The translations under genes and the position numbers were made by a program. Below the pieces are notes generated by a model that was not told the DNA's origin, ran no database searches, and saw only the letters and a program-made list of their open reading frames with translations. Of a DNA stretch of 64,000 nt, positions 18,138 to 30,808 are shown one piece after another. Numbering within the stretch: position 1 is the first letter of the stretch; each line of letters starts with the position of its first letter. The stretch comes from Streptococcus equi subsp. equi (GTDB lineage: Bacteria > Bacillota > Bacilli > Lactobacillales > Streptococcaceae): positions 744,001 through 808,000 of the forward strand of contig LR134389.1 in the NCBI GenBank assembly GCA_900637675.1, in the 5' to 3' direction.

Positions 18138-20921
18138 TTAGCCGGAATTACGAAGTCCTGTAGCAATACCATTAATAGTTGTGTGGATCAGCTTTTCATA
18201 GTCCTCATCTAGCTGCTCATGACGAAGACGCTTAATCAGCTCAATCTGAATGTAGTTTAACACATTAAAATATGGGAGGCGGAAATCCAAGCTTTGCTTC
18301 AAGGACGGGGTTTCCTCAAGAAGCTCATCATGCTGTGCGATAGCAAGAATAACGTTCTTAGTCAGCTGCCACTCATCAAGAATGGTATGAAAGACCTCAC
18401 AGACCTCCTTGCTTTCTGCTAACTGCGCATATTGAAAGGCAATGTTCATGTTTGATTTTGATAATACCATATCAACATTAGACAGCAAGGAATGAAAGAA
18501 CGGCCATTTGTCATACATATGCTGTAATTTGGCTAAATTTCCCTCTTCTTTATCAATAAAACGCTTAAAGGCAGAGCCTACTGCATACCAGCCTGGAAGC
18601 ATGATCCGGTTTTGTGACCAAGAAAATACCCAAGGAATGGCACGCAGGCCTGAGATATCTGTAATGGTTTTACGAGCAGCAGGGCGAGAACCAATATTTA
18701 AGCTTGATACCTCCTTGATCGGACTGGCTTCAAAGAAATAATCATAGAAATGCGGATTGTCAAAAACCAGCTCTCGATAAATGCGATTACTGTCTTCAAC
18801 AATTTCATCCATGATTTTCCTAAAGCCATCAATCTCATCAGGATTTGTCAGCATACGAGTCACCATGCGATTGATAGAAGCAGAAATCAGCATTTCCAAA
18901 TTGTAGTAAGCCACATCTTGATTGCCATATTTATTTTCAATAATCTCACCCTGTTCCGTCAAGCGGATTCGGTCTTTAATAGAGCCAAATGGCTGTGAGG
19001 TGATCGCCTCATAGGATGGACCGCCACCACGTCCAACAGTCCCACCACGTCCATGAAAGAAGGTGATGCTGATACCATTGTCCTCCCCAATTTTGGTCAG
19101 CTCATTTTGCGCCTTGTAAAGTGTCCAGCCAGACGCTAAATAGCCACCGTCTTTGTTGCTATCTGAATACCCAAGCATAATCTCTTGATAGCCAGCATTT
19201 GTAGCAATCCAAGACTTGACAATATCATAGCTAAGGTATTGTGTCATGATCGCTCTAGCATTATCCAAATCCTCAATCGTTTCAAATAAAGGCACAATCT
19301 GCACACGCGCCTGACGCTGGTCAACGAGACCAACCTCCTTTAGCATGATAGCCAGCTCAAACATATCAGAAACACTCTCTGTATGTGAAATGATGTGCTG
19401 CTTAATCACCTCTTCACCAAGCTTATCCTTGAGCTCACGTGCCGCTGTATAGATAGCAAGCTCCTTTTCTAACAGCTCTGACTTTTCAACAGCTGCCGAT
19501 GAGAGGGTGCGAGGGTCTTCTGTCAGCTCCTTTAAGAGGACCTCACATTTTTGCTCCTCTGACAAAGCACTGTAATTCTCAACAATACCAGCATTTTTCA
19601 AAAGCTCAGCAACACAGGCCTCCTGCACACTAGAATCCTGCCGCAGATCAATACTGGCTAAAAAGAAACCAAAAATATCAACCGCTTGTAGGACCTCTTG
19701 CAAATCCCCCTCAACCAAGGAGGAATCCCCAGCTGCAATGAGAGATTGCTCAATCATGACCAGATCAGCCTTAAAAGCTGCTGCTGTCTTATAGGCTGGT
19801 GCTTGCTGGTCACTGCTATTGGTCACAATGCTTGTAACGCCCGACTGAAGCGAGCCTACCGTAGCAGGCATTCTAGATGCTAGCTGGTCTGAGGCCGGCT
19901 GACCAATTAGCTCCTGCAAGGTTTGGGTTAGACGAGCCTGAATATAGTGAAAAGCTCTGCGGTAGGGCTCATTCTCACGATAAATGGACTGATCACTAGA
20001 TAGACTGGCCAGACGCTCCACCTCAGGACTGGTCTTTGTCAAGGCTGACGACAGCGAAAAGGTTTGATAAAGAGCTGACAATTTGTCAATGTAAAAGCGC
20101 AGGATAACCTCACTTTGGACTGTTGCAGACAGCCTCAGTGTCTCTGCTGTGACAAAAGGATTGCCATCTCGGTCCCCTCCGATCCACATGCCCATGTTAA
20201 TCGGCTTTGGATTGTCCAGCAAGATCCCCTTGTCCTTGGCCAGCGTCTTATACTTGCTTGTCAGCGCTGTGATCGCCTGTATCAGAGAGCTATTGTAATA
20301 CTGCATGACATTGGTAATCTCATTTTTGACCTTGAGCTTTTTCTCACGAATGATATCCGTCTGCATGAGAATATCAATGTAACGGTACAGCTCACTATAC
20401 CATTTGTTTTGATTCATGACACCCGCCTTGACATCACGATAGCGACGAAGAAGGTTATGAATGCTATTGGTCAACTCTAGAACTGTCTTTCGCTGAACCT
20501 GTGTTGGGTGAGCTGTCAAGACTGGAACCACCGTCACCCTTTCCAACAGTTCCTTGGCATTTTCCTTTTCAGCAGCAGAAGCAATGGTCAGAGCAAGCTT
20601 TCCCAGATAGTCTTGATTTGTATTGTTTTGACGATTGATTTCATAAGCCAAATCAACGTCCTCTGAAATATTAATCAACAGCGGAAGAATCGAAAAATAT
20701 CGTGAAATAAATTCCATATCTTTATTGCTAATCTTAGCGATCAATTGCTCTAGAAGCACATAATCCTGTTTTTCAGATAGGTCTATAATTTCCTCAATCC
20801 TTGCAAAGGCCTCATCACCAATCATGCGACGCGTAATGCTCTCAAGTATTTCCTTTAGGATAGCAACCTCTTCAGCAATAATCTCCTGATTATTATAGCT
20901 CTCTAATTTTTTGACTGACAA
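18138..20921 (-). CDS. ppc: Phosphoenolpyruvate carboxylase
   Basis: 927 residues, a normal length. It makes oxaloacetate from PEP and bicarbonate, refilling the truncated TCA pathway for aspartate synthesis. It shows the N-terminal catalytic histidine in [13 protein letters not shown], the substrate loop [15 protein letters not shown] and [13 protein letters not shown]. It ends ATGLRNSG, a variant of the usual QNTG/RNTG ending. It is a single gene with its own terminator, and pepF is divergent upstream. Confidence 0.96.
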   Translation of the reverse strand: MSVKKLESYNNQEIIAEEVAILKEILESITRRMIGDEAFARIEEIIDLSEKQDYVLLEQLIAKISNKDMEFISRYFSILPLLINISEDVDLAYEINRQNNTNQDYLGKLALTIASAAEKENAKELLERVTVVPVLTAHPTQVQRKTVLELTNSIHNLLRRYRDVKAGVMNQNKWYSELYRYIDILMQTDIIREKKLKVKNEITNVMQYYNSSLIQAITALTSKYKTLAKDKGILLDNPKPINMGMWIGGDRDGNPFVTAETLRLSATVQSEVILRFYIDKLSALYQTFSLSSALTKTSPEVERLASLSSDQSIYRENEPYRRAFHYIQARLTQTLQELIGQPASDQLASRMPATVGSLQSGVTSIVTNSSDQQAPAYKTAAAFKADLVMIEQSLIAAGDSSLVEGDLQEVLQAVDIFGFFLASIDLRQDSSVQEACVAELLKNAGIVENYSALSEEQKCEVLLKELTEDPRTLSSAAVEKSELLEKELAIYTAARELKDKLGEEVIKQHIISHTESVSDMFELAIMLKEVGLVDQRQARVQIVPLFETIEDLDNARAIMTQYLSYDIVKSWIATNAGYQEIMLGYSDSNKDGGYLASGWTLYKAQNELTKIGEDNGISITFFHGRGGTVGRGGGPSYEAITSQPFGSIKDRIRLTEQGEIIENKYGNQDVAYYNLEMLISASINRMVTRMLTNPDEIDGFRKIMDEIVEDSNRIYRELVFDNPHFYDYFFEASPIKEVSSLNIGSRPAARKTITDISGLRAIPWVFSWSQNRIMLPGWYAVGSAFKRFIDKEEGNLAKLQHMYDKWPFFHSLLSNVDMVLSKSNMNIAFQYAQLAESKEVCEVFHTILDEWQLTKNVILAIAQHDELLEETPSLKQSLDFRLPYFNVLNYIQIELIKRLRHEQLDEDYEKLIHTTINGIATGLRNSG

Positions 20922-21080
20922 ATGACGGACTTCCCTTCTTATGCTAGTTTTCCTCCTATCATACCACTTTTTGCTAAAAATGTAAGCCTATTGGCTAGGA
21001 ATGTTTGTTTTCCTTGACATATAAGATTCATTGGTACAAAAATGTTTGTAAAGCTTTTACAGGCTATCGCTTCTAATTTT

Positions 21081-21089
21081 TGTTATACT
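21081..21089 (+). promoter_or_regulatory. Extended -10 promoter of pepF
   Basis: TGTTATACT at 21081-21089 (TGn plus TATACT) lies 30 bases upstream of ATG 21119. TTGACA at 21015-21020 is too far away to pair with it. Confidence 0.55.
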
Positions 21090-21118
21090 ATAGGTAATTA
21101 CTCATGAAGGAGAACATT

Positions 21119-22917
21119 ATGGAATTAAAAAAACGTTCAGAATTCCCTGAAAATGAGCTTTGGGACCTAACTGCCCTCTACAAAGACAGGGAAGATTTTC
21201 TATTGGCCATTGAAAAAGCCTTACAAGATGTCGGCCTATTCCAACGCAATTACGAAGGCAAATTAACAACTGCTCAGGATTTTACACAGGCCTTGATGGA
21301 GATTGAGCAGATTTATATTCAAATGAGTCATATTAGCACCTATGCCTTTATGCCACAGACCACTGATTTTTCAGATGAAGCATTTGCTCAAATTGCCCAG
21401 GCTGGTGATGATTTTATGACCAAGGCTAGCGTAGCCCTCAGCTTCTTTGATACAGCCCTAGCTAATGCAGACCTTGCTGTTCTTGATGAATTGGAAAAAA
21501 TCCCTATTTCAGCGCAACTATCCGCATGGCGAAAATCCAAAAAGAGCATTTGCTAAGCCCTGATGTTGAAAAGGCACTGACCAATCTACGAGAAGTGATC
21601 AACGCTCCTTACGACATTTACACCAAAATGCGGGCTGGAGATTTTGAGATGGAGGATTTTGAAGTTGATGGTAAAGTCTACAAAAATAGCTTTGTTTCCT
21701 ATGAAAACTTTTATCAAAACCATGAAAATGCTGCCATTCGTGACAAGGCCTTTCGTTCCTTCTCAAACGGACTGCGTAAGCACCAAAATGCAGCAGCCGC
21801 AGCCTATCTTGCTAAGGTCAAATCAGAAAAGCTCTTAGCTGATATGAAGGGCTATGCGTCTGTTTTTGATTACCTGCTGGCTGAGCAGGAGGTGGACCGC
21901 AGCATGTTTGACCGTCAAATCGACCTCATCATGACCGAATTTGGTCCAGTTGCTCAAAAATTCTTAAAGCATGTGGCAAGGGTAAATGGCTTAGACAAGA
22001 TGACTTTTGCAGACTGGAAGCTAGATATTGATAACGCCCTCAATCCAGAGGTCTCTATTGATGGAGCTTATGACTTGGTGATGGCATCATTAGCACCACT
22101 TGGTCCAGCCTATACGAAAGAAGTTGAACGCTACCAAACAGAGCGCTGGGTGGACTTTGCTGCAAATGCCAATAAGGATTCTGGTGGCTACGCTGCTGAC
22201 CCTTACAAGGTTCACCCTTATGTGCTGATGAGCTGGACAGGCCGTATGTCTGACGTTTACACGCTGATCCATGAGATTGGCCATTCTGGTCAGTTTATCT
22301 TCTCTGACAATCACCAAAGCTACTTCAACACACACATGTCAACCTATTACGTTGAAGCACCTTCAACCTTCAATGAGCTGATGCTAAGTGATTATTTGGA
22401 GGCACAATTTGACACGCCTCGTCAAAAACGCTTTGCACTGGCGCACCGCTTGACAGATACTTATTTCCACAACTTCATCACGCATTTGTTAGAGGCTGCC
22501 TTTCAGCGTAAGGTTTATACCCTCATCGAAGAGGGGGGCACCTTTGGTGCAGAGCAGCTTAATGCCATGATGAAGGACGTTTTAACAGAGTTCTGGGGCG
22601 ATGCTGTTGAGATTGATGATGACGCTGCCCTTACCTGGATGAGGCAGGCTCATTATTACATGGGGCTTTATAGCTATACCTATTCTGCAGGGCTTGTGAT
22701 TTCGACTGCCGGCTACCTCAATCTAAAGAATAACCCAAATGGTGCCAACGAATGGCTTGATTTCTTAAAGTCTGGTGGCAGTCGTACCCCGCTTGAGACA
22801 GCCCTACTCATCGGAGCTGACATCTCAACAGACAAGCCGCTTCGCGATACCATTCAATTCTTGAGCGATACGGTTGATCAGATCATTGCCTATACAGAGG
22901 AAATTGGTCATGACTAG
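21119..22917 (+). CDS. pepF: Oligoendopeptidase F (M3B family; frameshifted as read)
   Basis: A cytosolic zinc peptidase that cuts oligopeptides. The start ATG 21119 has GAAGGAG six bases upstream. The zinc motif HEIGHSGQ and a downstream glutamate in VEAPSTFNELM are present. The frame breaks at about 21533-21536 (GGCGAAAATCC). One more A joins LSAWRK to IQKEHLLSPDVEKAL, giving 599 residues, the family length. Both parts look under purifying constraint, so a base-call error is more likely than a recent mutation. Its end overlaps the peroxidase gene by eight bases. Confidence 0.92.
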
Positions 22918-23413
22918 CATTTATGACTTTAGCGTTAAAAGACAAGATGGCACTGATTGTTCACTGGAGCAATACCAAGGAAAGGTCCTATTAGTGGTCA
23001 ACACCGCCACTAAATGCGGATTAACTCCTCAATATCAAGCATTACAAGAGCTTTATGACACCTACAGGGAACAAGGCTTTGAAATCCTTGATTTCCCCTG
23101 CAATCAATTTTTACATCAGGCACCGGGTGATGCTACAGAAATCAATGCCTTTTGCAGCTTAACTTACCAGACCACCTTCCCACGCTTTGCCAAAATCAAG
23201 GTCAACGGCAAGGAGACAGAGCCATTATTCACTTGGCTCAAAGAACAAAAAAGTGGCCCACTCGGCAAGTGCATCGAATGGAACTTCGCAAAATTTTTAA
23301 TTGATCAAAAGGGGCAGGTTGTTGAGCGCTATGCCTCAAAAACAGACCCCAAAATGATTGAAAAAGCCCTACAGCAATTGCTTTCCCAAGAGCCAATTGA
23401 CCAATCAGACTAA
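22910..23413 (+). CDS. Glutathione peroxidase family thiol peroxidase
   Basis: 167 residues from ATG 22910. It reduces hydrogen and lipid peroxides; bacterial members usually depend on thioredoxin or a small thiol. The peroxidatic cysteine is in NTATKCGLTPQY (Cys, not Sec), with Gln in FPCNQF and Trp in IEWNFAKF completing the catalytic set. It overlaps pepF by eight bases and should be translated from the same mRNA. It ends before a strong terminator. Confidence 0.92.
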   Translation: MTSIYDFSVKRQDGTDCSLEQYQGKVLLVVNTATKCGLTPQYQALQELYDTYREQGFEILDFPCNQFLHQAPGDATEINAFCSLTYQTTFPRFAKIKVNGKETEPLFTWLKEQKSGPLGKCIEWNFAKFLIDQKGQVVERYASKTDPKMIEKALQQLLSQEPIDQSD

Positions 23414-23430
23414 CGAAGTCCTATCAAAAA

Positions 23431-23467
23431 ACAAGCCAAGATCCTTATTTCTTGGCTTGTTTTTATA
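23431..23467 (+). terminator. Terminator of the pepF-peroxidase operon
   Basis: ACAAGCCAAG at 23431-23440 pairs perfectly with CTTGGCTTGT at 23451-23460, followed by TTTTATAT. Confidence 0.92.
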
Positions 23468-23911
23468 TCTAAAGCTTCTTGCTTTGCCGAGGAGCCGCTA
23501 AAGGTCGGCTATTTGCTTGTCTATTCTTCAAAGAACTTTTTTGAAGGGGACCTTGTCCTCACACCTAAGCTTACTTTTTTCAATCAAATCATTCAAGCTG
23601 CTTCCTGTAAGGACTGGTGCACTTGAGCAATGATAACTTATGCTAGCCTTTTTATGTTTATCAAAAAGTACCTGTTCACATGATTTAAGGACATTTACTT
23701 CAGTCATCAACAGTAAAAAGCATTGACGCATGTGATTAGGATTGTTAAAATCATCTTATAAAATTAAGAAAAACACATGACTATTGAATGATCTAAGCTG
23801 TGCTGCCAAAAGCCCTTACCCTTAATCCTATCACAGTGGACAGCATGCAAATGACCTCAGGAGTTTCAAATGACATTCAAATAGATTGTACTGATTGGAG
23901 AGTTTATCAGC
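23468..23911 (+). other. Intergenic region with no supported gene
   Basis: 444 bases between the peroxidase terminator and the MFS gene. A 67-codon minus-strand frame exists at 23528-23731 but lacks any family feature I know. No clear promoter pair stands out. Confidence 0.4.
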
Positions 23912-25104
23912 ATGAGATTTCAAGGGTTAACAAGTAACTTTTATAACCTCATTTTAGTAGGTCAAGTCGCAATATCGCAGACAGTTTTTACATGATTGCT
24001 TTGTCTGTTGGTTTACTTAAGGTTTACAACATTAACGCGGGAGAACTTTCTTTTTTGACATTGGTTGGTTTATTGCCAAATATGCTGTCTTTTGCTTATG
24101 GTTCTTTAATCCATAACTTAAAAAATGATAAAAAATGGTTAATTGTCTTTCAGATGATACAGCTCATTGTCATCATCAGTATTATCATCTGCTTAAGCTA
24201 TCAGCTACCGGTTGTTGTCATGTATGTGCTCAACCTTGCCTTTAACTTGGTCACAACCGTATTAAATACCATTCAAATGAAAATCGTTCCCAGAACACTA
24301 GACGATGATTCAGACCTCATTGAAAAATCAGTAGATATTCAATATGCTACATCAAACGTTCTAGATATTGTTAGCAATTTTGTGGGCTCTGTTCTTCTTG
24401 GCTTTGTTTCCTATCTCGTTTTACTGCAATTGAGCCTGCCTTTCTTTATAGGAGCCATAGCTTTTATTTTTAGGATTCAGCTTAGCCCGTCTAAGCTTAG
24501 CACCACGACTAATGACGAGATTGAAAAACCTGCTTCTGTAACAGAATCACTACGTGCATTTAGAGAGTCGACCTTTACTTCCTTTATCATCTTGGTAGAA
24601 GCCTTTCTCAGTGGAGGAACCGATTTATTACTAGCACTCCTTCCATTGTATCTACTGTCTGAGGGCATTTCAATCGAATACATTGGCCTTGTTTTAGCAG
24701 CTCACAGAGCAGCAGATTTATTAGGGGCTCTGGTTGCACCTCGCATTAAGGTATCTCCACGAAGCTTCTTTTTCATTGATTATATCCTGTCTGGAAGCAG
24801 CTTCTTGCTTTGCTTTATGATTCCCTATCCGATGGTAAAATTACTTTTGTTTTTCATTACCTTCACGATTATTGGCATATCGGGCAATGTATTTGAAAAA
24901 ATGATTTATAGTGAGTATAACCACAACAAGCTCGCCTTGATCTACACGACCAATGCAACCTTATACGCTGTCTTTGGTGTCCTATTTTTACTGATTCCCT
25001 TTGTTTATAGCAACATAAGGGTTATAGGAATCGTGATCAACAGCCTGACAATAATGATAGGATTTGGATTACTCATCGTCCATTTACAGCAAGAAAGAAA
25101 ATAG
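23912..25104 (+). CDS. Major facilitator superfamily transporter (frameshifted as read)
   Basis: About 397 residues once repaired, with roughly eleven to twelve hydrophobic segments, such as ELSFLTLVGLLPNMLSFAYG and LLLALLPLYLLSEGISIEYI. It begins MRFQGLTSNFYNLI at 23912. The frame breaks at about 23951-23956 (CTCATTTTAGTAGG), and one more T gives LIFSRSSRNIADSFYMIAL. Otherwise ATG 23992 would start a protein missing its first segment. It resembles the MFS efflux-like proteins of streptococci; the substrate is unknown. Confidence 0.75.
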
Positions 25105-25298
25105 CTTAGTTCTAAAACCAGCAAAATGGATAAAGCCCTTCAACAAAATAAGCTTCCTTACAAAAAGGAATCAGAAGTCACTATTAAATAATCAAAAACT
25201 ATCAATCGATATAAGAAGATTTAAGGAGCAAAAAAAAGAAATTACTGATCGGCAACAACTGCACTACTACCGGGTTGCTGCGTCAAAGCCAGCATTAA

Positions 25299-25329
25299 GA
25301 CCCTAAGCTGACAGCTTAGGGTCTTTTTT
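25299..25329. terminator. Bidirectional terminator between convergent genes
   Basis: GACCCTAAGCT at 25299-25309 and AGCTTAGGGTC at 25313-25323 form an 11-bp perfect stem. TTTTTT follows on the plus strand. The stop codon of the minus-strand gene lies inside the stem. Confidence 0.85.
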
Positions 25330-25818
25330 GCCAGATAGCCTTTTAAGCAATAAAAGCACTACCAGGAAATAACCCATAGTGGCTAAGGCATTAGTCACTG
25401 TAAAAAGCATTCCTGCCCATATATAGCTCCACCAAGAGATACTATAGAGGTAAGCAAAACAACTATCTAGCAGTATATGATAGCAAAAGGTACAGACTCC
25501 TGCCATTAAGGCTTGATTGATCAACCGGTGCTGCGATAGCCTGTCTGATAAGGGATTCAAGAAATACCCCCACAAAACCAATACCATTGAATAACAAGCC
25601 ATTTGCCAAAAGAGCCAAGGACCAAAGCCAAAAAAGCAGGCTAATAAGAGCACATAGCCCGTCATCGCTAAAATAGCCTCTGCTACATTAACATAGAGTA
25701 GGTAAATCAACAAAAGAGCCATGACTGGCTGGCCAATGAGAAAGCCGCTAAAGGCTAGGCGCAGCAAGAAGCAACATACAGAAACGATAGCTAGTCGACT
25801 AATAACTTTGGTAGACAT
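25303..25818 (-). CDS. Integral membrane protein, possible ECF-type substrate-binding subunit
   Basis: 171 residues with five or six hydrophobic segments, e.g. AIVSVCCFLLRLAFSGFLIG and ALLLIYLLYVNVAEAILAMT, and a short basic tail KRLSGKKDPK. Size and topology are like ECF S components, but I do not see a decisive ligand-site motif such as the ThiT pattern. It is a single gene with the shared terminator. Treat it as an unassigned membrane protein. Confidence 0.6.
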   Translation of the reverse strand: MSTKVISRLAIVSVCCFLLRLAFSGFLIGQPVMALLLIYLLYVNVAEAILAMTGYVLLLACFFGFGPWLFWQMACYSMVLVLWGYFLNPLSDRLSQHRLINQALMAGVCTFCYHILLDSCFAYLYSISWWSYIWAGMLFTVTNALATMGYFLVVLLLLKRLSGKKDPKLSA

Positions 25819-26033
25819 AATCCCTCTTTGAGTGTTTTTTATCTATTATGACAGATTTTGCATCTCTTGACCAGCATCAACAGCTTTTTGATAGATGATT
25901 ACAAGACAGGTAGACTAAAATCAAACGAAAATAGATAGGACCTGATCTGCCAAAGCTGTCCTAAGGAGCTAAAAACCTAAGAAAATCGTAAGACCACTTT
26001 GATTTTTGAAGCATTTAAGGTACAATAAGACTG

Positions 26034-26882
26034 ATGAGAAGAAGAATAAAACCTATTGTTGTTGTGGTCTTCTTTACGCTGATTGCTACTTTGTTAATCA
26101 TTGGAAAGGCTCATTCTGATAATCTCAAAAGTAAAGAGCTAAAGCTTGCTAAAGCAAGCATTCCCACTAACACTAGCACGTCCAATAAGTCGACTACAAG
26201 CACATCTGAAACTACTGAATTTCTACTAAACCCCATTATTGATGTTTCTGGCTGGCAGCTGCCAAGTGACATTGATTATGACCTTTTAGCATCTAATATT
26301 TCTGCAGCAATTGTTCGTGTTTATGGCGGATCACAAATTACTGCCCATAATAACGCTGCCTTTACTACCGGGATTGATAAATCATTCAAAAAGCATATTA
26401 CTGAATTTCAAAAACGACATATCCCAGTTGCTGTCTATAGCTATGCTCTAGGTCGTAGTGCCAAGGAAATGCGAGCTGAAGCAAGAACCTTTTACAAAAA
26501 CGCTTCTCCTTTTAACCCAACCTATTATTGGATTGATGTTGAAGAAGCTACCATGACAGACATGAATAAAGGGGTCAAGGCGTTTAGAGAGGAGCTAAAA
26601 CGGTTAGGTGCAGAAAATGTTGGCCTGTATATCGGTACTTATTTTATGGCCGAGCAGGACATTTCAACAGAAGGCTTTGACGCCATCTGGATTCCTACCT
26701 ACGGTGGTGATTCTGGCTATTATGAGGCAGCGCCAGATACCAGCCTAGATTACGACCTGCATCAATATACCTCACAAGGCTACCTCAATGGCTTTAACAA
26801 TCCATTAGATTTAAATCAAATCGCTGTCACAAAAGACACTAAAAAAACCTTTGAAAAGCTTTTTGGGAAAGTAAAGCCTTAA
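26034..26882 (+). CDS. Secreted or membrane-anchored GH25 family lysozyme
   Basis: 282 residues. A basic N-terminus and a single hydrophobic segment (IVVVVFFTLIATLLIIG) are followed by a Ser/Thr-rich linker (residues about 45-65). The GH25 domain then runs from NPIIDVSGWQLPSDIDY to DLNQIAVTK. Catalytic acids are in IIDVSGWQ and YYWIDVEEA. It would cut muramic acid-GlcNAc bonds in peptidoglycan, acting outside the membrane. No good ribosome binding site precedes ATG 26034, and the only -10-like hexamer (TACAAT, 26021-26026) is very close, so the mRNA may be nearly leaderless. Confidence 0.88.
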   Translation: MRRRIKPIVVVVFFTLIATLLIIGKAHSDNLKSKELKLAKASIPTNTSTSNKSTTSTSETTEFLLNPIIDVSGWQLPSDIDYDLLASNISAAIVRVYGGSQITAHNNAAFTTGIDKSFKKHITEFQKRHIPVAVYSYALGRSAKEMRAEARTFYKNASPFNPTYYWIDVEEATMTDMNKGVKAFREELKRLGAENVGLYIGTYFMAEQDISTEGFDAIWIPTYGGDSGYYEAAPDTSLDYDLHQYTSQGYLNGFNNPLDLNQIAVTKDTKKTFEKLFGKVKP

Positions 26883-27290
26883 AGGCATCGAAGCAAGTCG
26901 TCAAAACCTTTGAATGTCAGTCATTCCGAATGCCTTAAACCCTAAGCTCAAAGCCCAGGTAAGCCAATCCTAAAGAAGGTTGCTCCTATTCTTATTTCTT
27001 TAAGAATAAAGACCCTTTCATCAATCTAAGAAGGCTAAAGATTGCTGGCTGTTAAAAAATGCTATATTGATTCCTTCTGACGTCAATTTGAGCATTAAGG
27101 ACAACTGTATTTAGAAGCTGATATTGATAACACCAATCACTGCTTGTTTTTGGTTTAAAGGCTGGCTGTTAGCTCAGCCTTTTTTGGTGTGATCAGTTTT
27201 TGACTATACCGCTATGCCAACTTTGTCTCATGATTTCAAGGCCAAATTCTTGACATTGCTGCCATCTCATTTTATAATATAGAAAATATA
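26883..27290 (+). other. Intergenic region upstream of the TPP riboswitch
   Basis: About 400 bases without a supportable gene. GGCTGGCTGTTAGCTCAGCC followed by TTTTTTGG near 27163-27188 looks like a terminator. The promoter for the riboswitch transcript should lie at the right end, in the AT-rich stretch ending near 27290. Confidence 0.45.
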
Positions 27291-27295
27291 ATTAT

Positions 27296-27378
27296 CACAA
27301 AGGAGTGCTTTGGCTGAGATCGCGTATGCGAAATCCTAAGGACCTGATCTTGTTAATACAAGCGTAGGGATTGTGACC
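27296..27378 (+). promoter_or_regulatory. TPP (thiamine pyrophosphate) riboswitch
   Basis: It shows the THI-box core: AGGAGTGC, GGCTGAGAT, a small P3 hairpin CGCGTATGCG, then GGACCTGATC, GTTAATAC and AGCGTAGGGA. It precedes thiT, as expected. TPP binding should lower thiT expression, most likely at translation start because I see no clear terminator before the gene. Confidence 0.95.
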
Positions 27379-27433
27379 AATATCATTAGCATTGGAAAAC
27401 GATTCTCTTTTTGTGTGCAAAAGGAGTTTTTTT

Positions 27434-27997
27434 ATGTCAAACAAGACAACTGTTACTGTTCTGATTGAGGCTGCTATTTTTGCTGCTCTTGCTATGGCTT
27501 TATCATTTATACCAGATTTTGCCGGCTGGTTTAGCCCCTCTTATGGTGCTATTCCTCTCGTCTTATTTTCGCTTAGGCGTGGCCTCAGGTATGGCCTGCT
27601 AACTGGCTTGATTTGGGGGCTGCTCCATTTTATTTTAGCAAAGATTTACTACCTCAGTCTATCTCAGGTTATTATTGAATATATCCTTGCCTTTACCTCA
27701 ATGGGCTTAGCTGGCCTGTTTTCTAAGCCCTTGACTAATAGTCTAGGTACCAATAAAAGATCCTTCAGCCTTCTAATTGCTAGCGCAGCTGCCTTTTTAG
27801 CGATTGGGGTTCGTTATATCTGGCATTTTATCGCTGGTGTTATTTTCTGGGGGAGCTATGCTCCTAAGGGCACCTCTGCTATTTGGTATTCCTTTACTGT
27901 CAATGGCACAGCAGGTCTTCTAACCTTTATCGTGACACTTATTGCCCTGCTCATTATCCTACCGACACAACCACAATTTTTTAAGCCTAGTAAATAA
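27434..27997 (+). CDS. thiT: Thiamine ECF transporter S component ThiT
   Basis: 187 residues with six membrane segments. It opens TTVTVLIEAAIFAALAMALS and contains YGAIPLVLFSLRRGLRYGLL and WHFIAGVIFWGSYAP, both typical of ThiT, where conserved aromatic and polar residues bind thiamine. It works with the shared EcfA-A'-T module encoded elsewhere. AAAGGAG lies seven to eight bases before ATG 27434. The upstream TPP riboswitch supports the substrate assignment. Confidence 0.93.
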   Translation: MSNKTTVTVLIEAAIFAALAMALSFIPDFAGWFSPSYGAIPLVLFSLRRGLRYGLLTGLIWGLLHFILAKIYYLSLSQVIIEYILAFTSMGLAGLFSKPLTNSLGTNKRSFSLLIASAAAFLAIGVRYIWHFIAGVIFWGSYAPKGTSAIWYSFTVNGTAGLLTFIVTLIALLIILPTQPQFFKPSK

Positions 27998-28101
27998 GAC
28001 AAGAGTTCGAATCGGAAAATCATAAAGCTGAGGCAGGTCTGTAAAGGCCTGCTCTTTCTAAGCCTAGAAAAAGGATCAAAAAAGACTTTTTTTCAGTCTA
28101 A

Positions 28102-28110
28102 TGGTATACT
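28102..28110 (+). promoter_or_regulatory. Extended -10 promoter of ybaK-yccF
   Basis: TGGTATACT (TGn plus TATACT) lies 48 bases before ATG 28158. A weak hairpin, GCAGG...CCTGC with CTTTC (28033-28058), precedes it and may end the thiT transcript. Confidence 0.5.
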
Positions 28111-28157
28111 ACTACTGTTAGACTGTTTTTGATATTGACACATAAGGAAGTTAACAA

Positions 28158-29607
<1,450 letters not shown>

Positions 29608-29630
29608 AGTTGCTAGAGAAAATTGACCGA

Positions 29631-30146
29631 TTAATTCTTGGATGATTTCTGTTGCTCTTTGAGCTTTGCTTCGTCCCTCAACCGGTATTCTCTCAGCTTT
29701 TTTAGCACAGCATTCTCCGCTCTAAGGTAGTCTAATTCTTTTTGGAGTCGCTCCAACTCTGTCATTTGTTCTAAAGTCTTCTTTGGTTGACGTCCCATCT
29801 TTGGTGGCCTCCCTCTTCTTTTCTCAAGAATAGTATAGCCGTTTTTCTTGTATTGCGCTATCCACCTTGAAAGCATACTAGAATTTGGTAAAGCATAGTC
29901 TAAGGACGTCTGTTTTTGAGATTGACCATCAATCAGAACTTTATCTATTATCTCTTGCTTCAGTTCTGGAGAATAATAACTATTCTTACCTTTTTGGACA
30001 ATGGCTAACCCATACCTGTCAATCAGGCGAATCATGTATTTGAGGTCAGATTCTGCAATACTAAACTTTTCTGATAAGCATTTAATGGACTTTCCAATGT
30101 GCCGTAGCTCATAGATTTGAACCTTGTCTTCATAACTCAATGTCAT
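29631..30146 (-). CDS. IS3-family OrfA, type A copy 2
   Basis: 171 residues, identical to copy 1. Intact HTH and zipper regions and the in-phase slippery heptamer suggest a functional element. Confidence 0.92.
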   Translation of the reverse strand: MTLSYEDKVQIYELRHIGKSIKCLSEKFSIAESDLKYMIRLIDRYGLAIVQKGKNSYYSPELKQEIIDKVLIDGQSQKQTSLDYALPNSSMLSRWIAQYKKNGYTILEKRRGRPPKMGRQPKKTLEQMTELERLQKELDYLRAENAVLKKLREYRLRDEAKLKEQQKSSKN

Positions 30147-30200
30147 AAAAATAGCCCCCCAATTGTTAGATTTTATGTCTAACTTTTGGGGGGCAGTTCA

Positions 30201-30799
30201 CTCTGGCTTTGGAAGGGATCACAAAGTCCTATGGCGCCAAGCTGATCCTTAAGGATTTTTCCTATACCTTTGAACAGGGGAAAAAATATTTGATAAAGGG
30301 TGCCAGTGGTAGAGGTAAGTCGACTCTGTTACACATTATTAAGGGAACTGCTGTTGACTCAGGTAAAATAGCGTTTATCACCAAAGACAATCACTCATTT
30401 GAAAGCTATCAAGCTAACATTGGCATGGTGAGTCAGGCACCTTTTCTCTTTAATGGCACCTTGGAAGAGAATATCTGTCTGAATCAGGAGTTTTCCAAGG
30501 AGAATATCCTTGCTGTCTTGGACCAAGTTCACCTGTTGGAGGAATTACCAGCTGGTCTAGGCTTTCAGATAGAAAATAATGGGACCAACATTTCGGGCGG
30601 CCAGCGAGTGCGCATAGAATTGGCTCGATTTTTGCTACGTCAGAAGGATATTTTATTGCTTGATGAGGTCACAGCAGCCTTGGACAAGGACAATGCTCGG
30701 CGAGTAAGGGAGCTGATTTTTTCTCTTCCTATTACCATCATTGAGGTGGCTCATCATGTGGATCAAGCTATAGCTTATGATGATATGATAGAATTGTAG
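30201..30799 (+). pseudogene. ABC exporter half, only the ATPase domain left
   Basis: The frame begins inside IS-adjacent sequence (SGFGRD-like in one frame; LALEGITKSYGAK in the coding frame). It encodes a complete nucleotide-binding domain: Walker A KGASGRGKST, signature NISGGQRVRIELA, Walker B DILLLDEVTAALD and the switch histidine in IEVAHHV. A fused membrane domain of about 300 residues, as in the next gene, is missing upstream. The next gene follows at once, so the two were a heterodimeric exporter. TTG 30209 could start an orphan ATPase. Confidence 0.75.
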
Positions 30800-30808
30800 G
30801 TGATTAAG

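Noticed and set aside
23528..23731. 67-codon minus-strand frame, considered as a possible peptide pheromone gene
   Set aside because: There is no leader-like N-terminus with GG or SHP-type features, and no neighbouring regulator gene.
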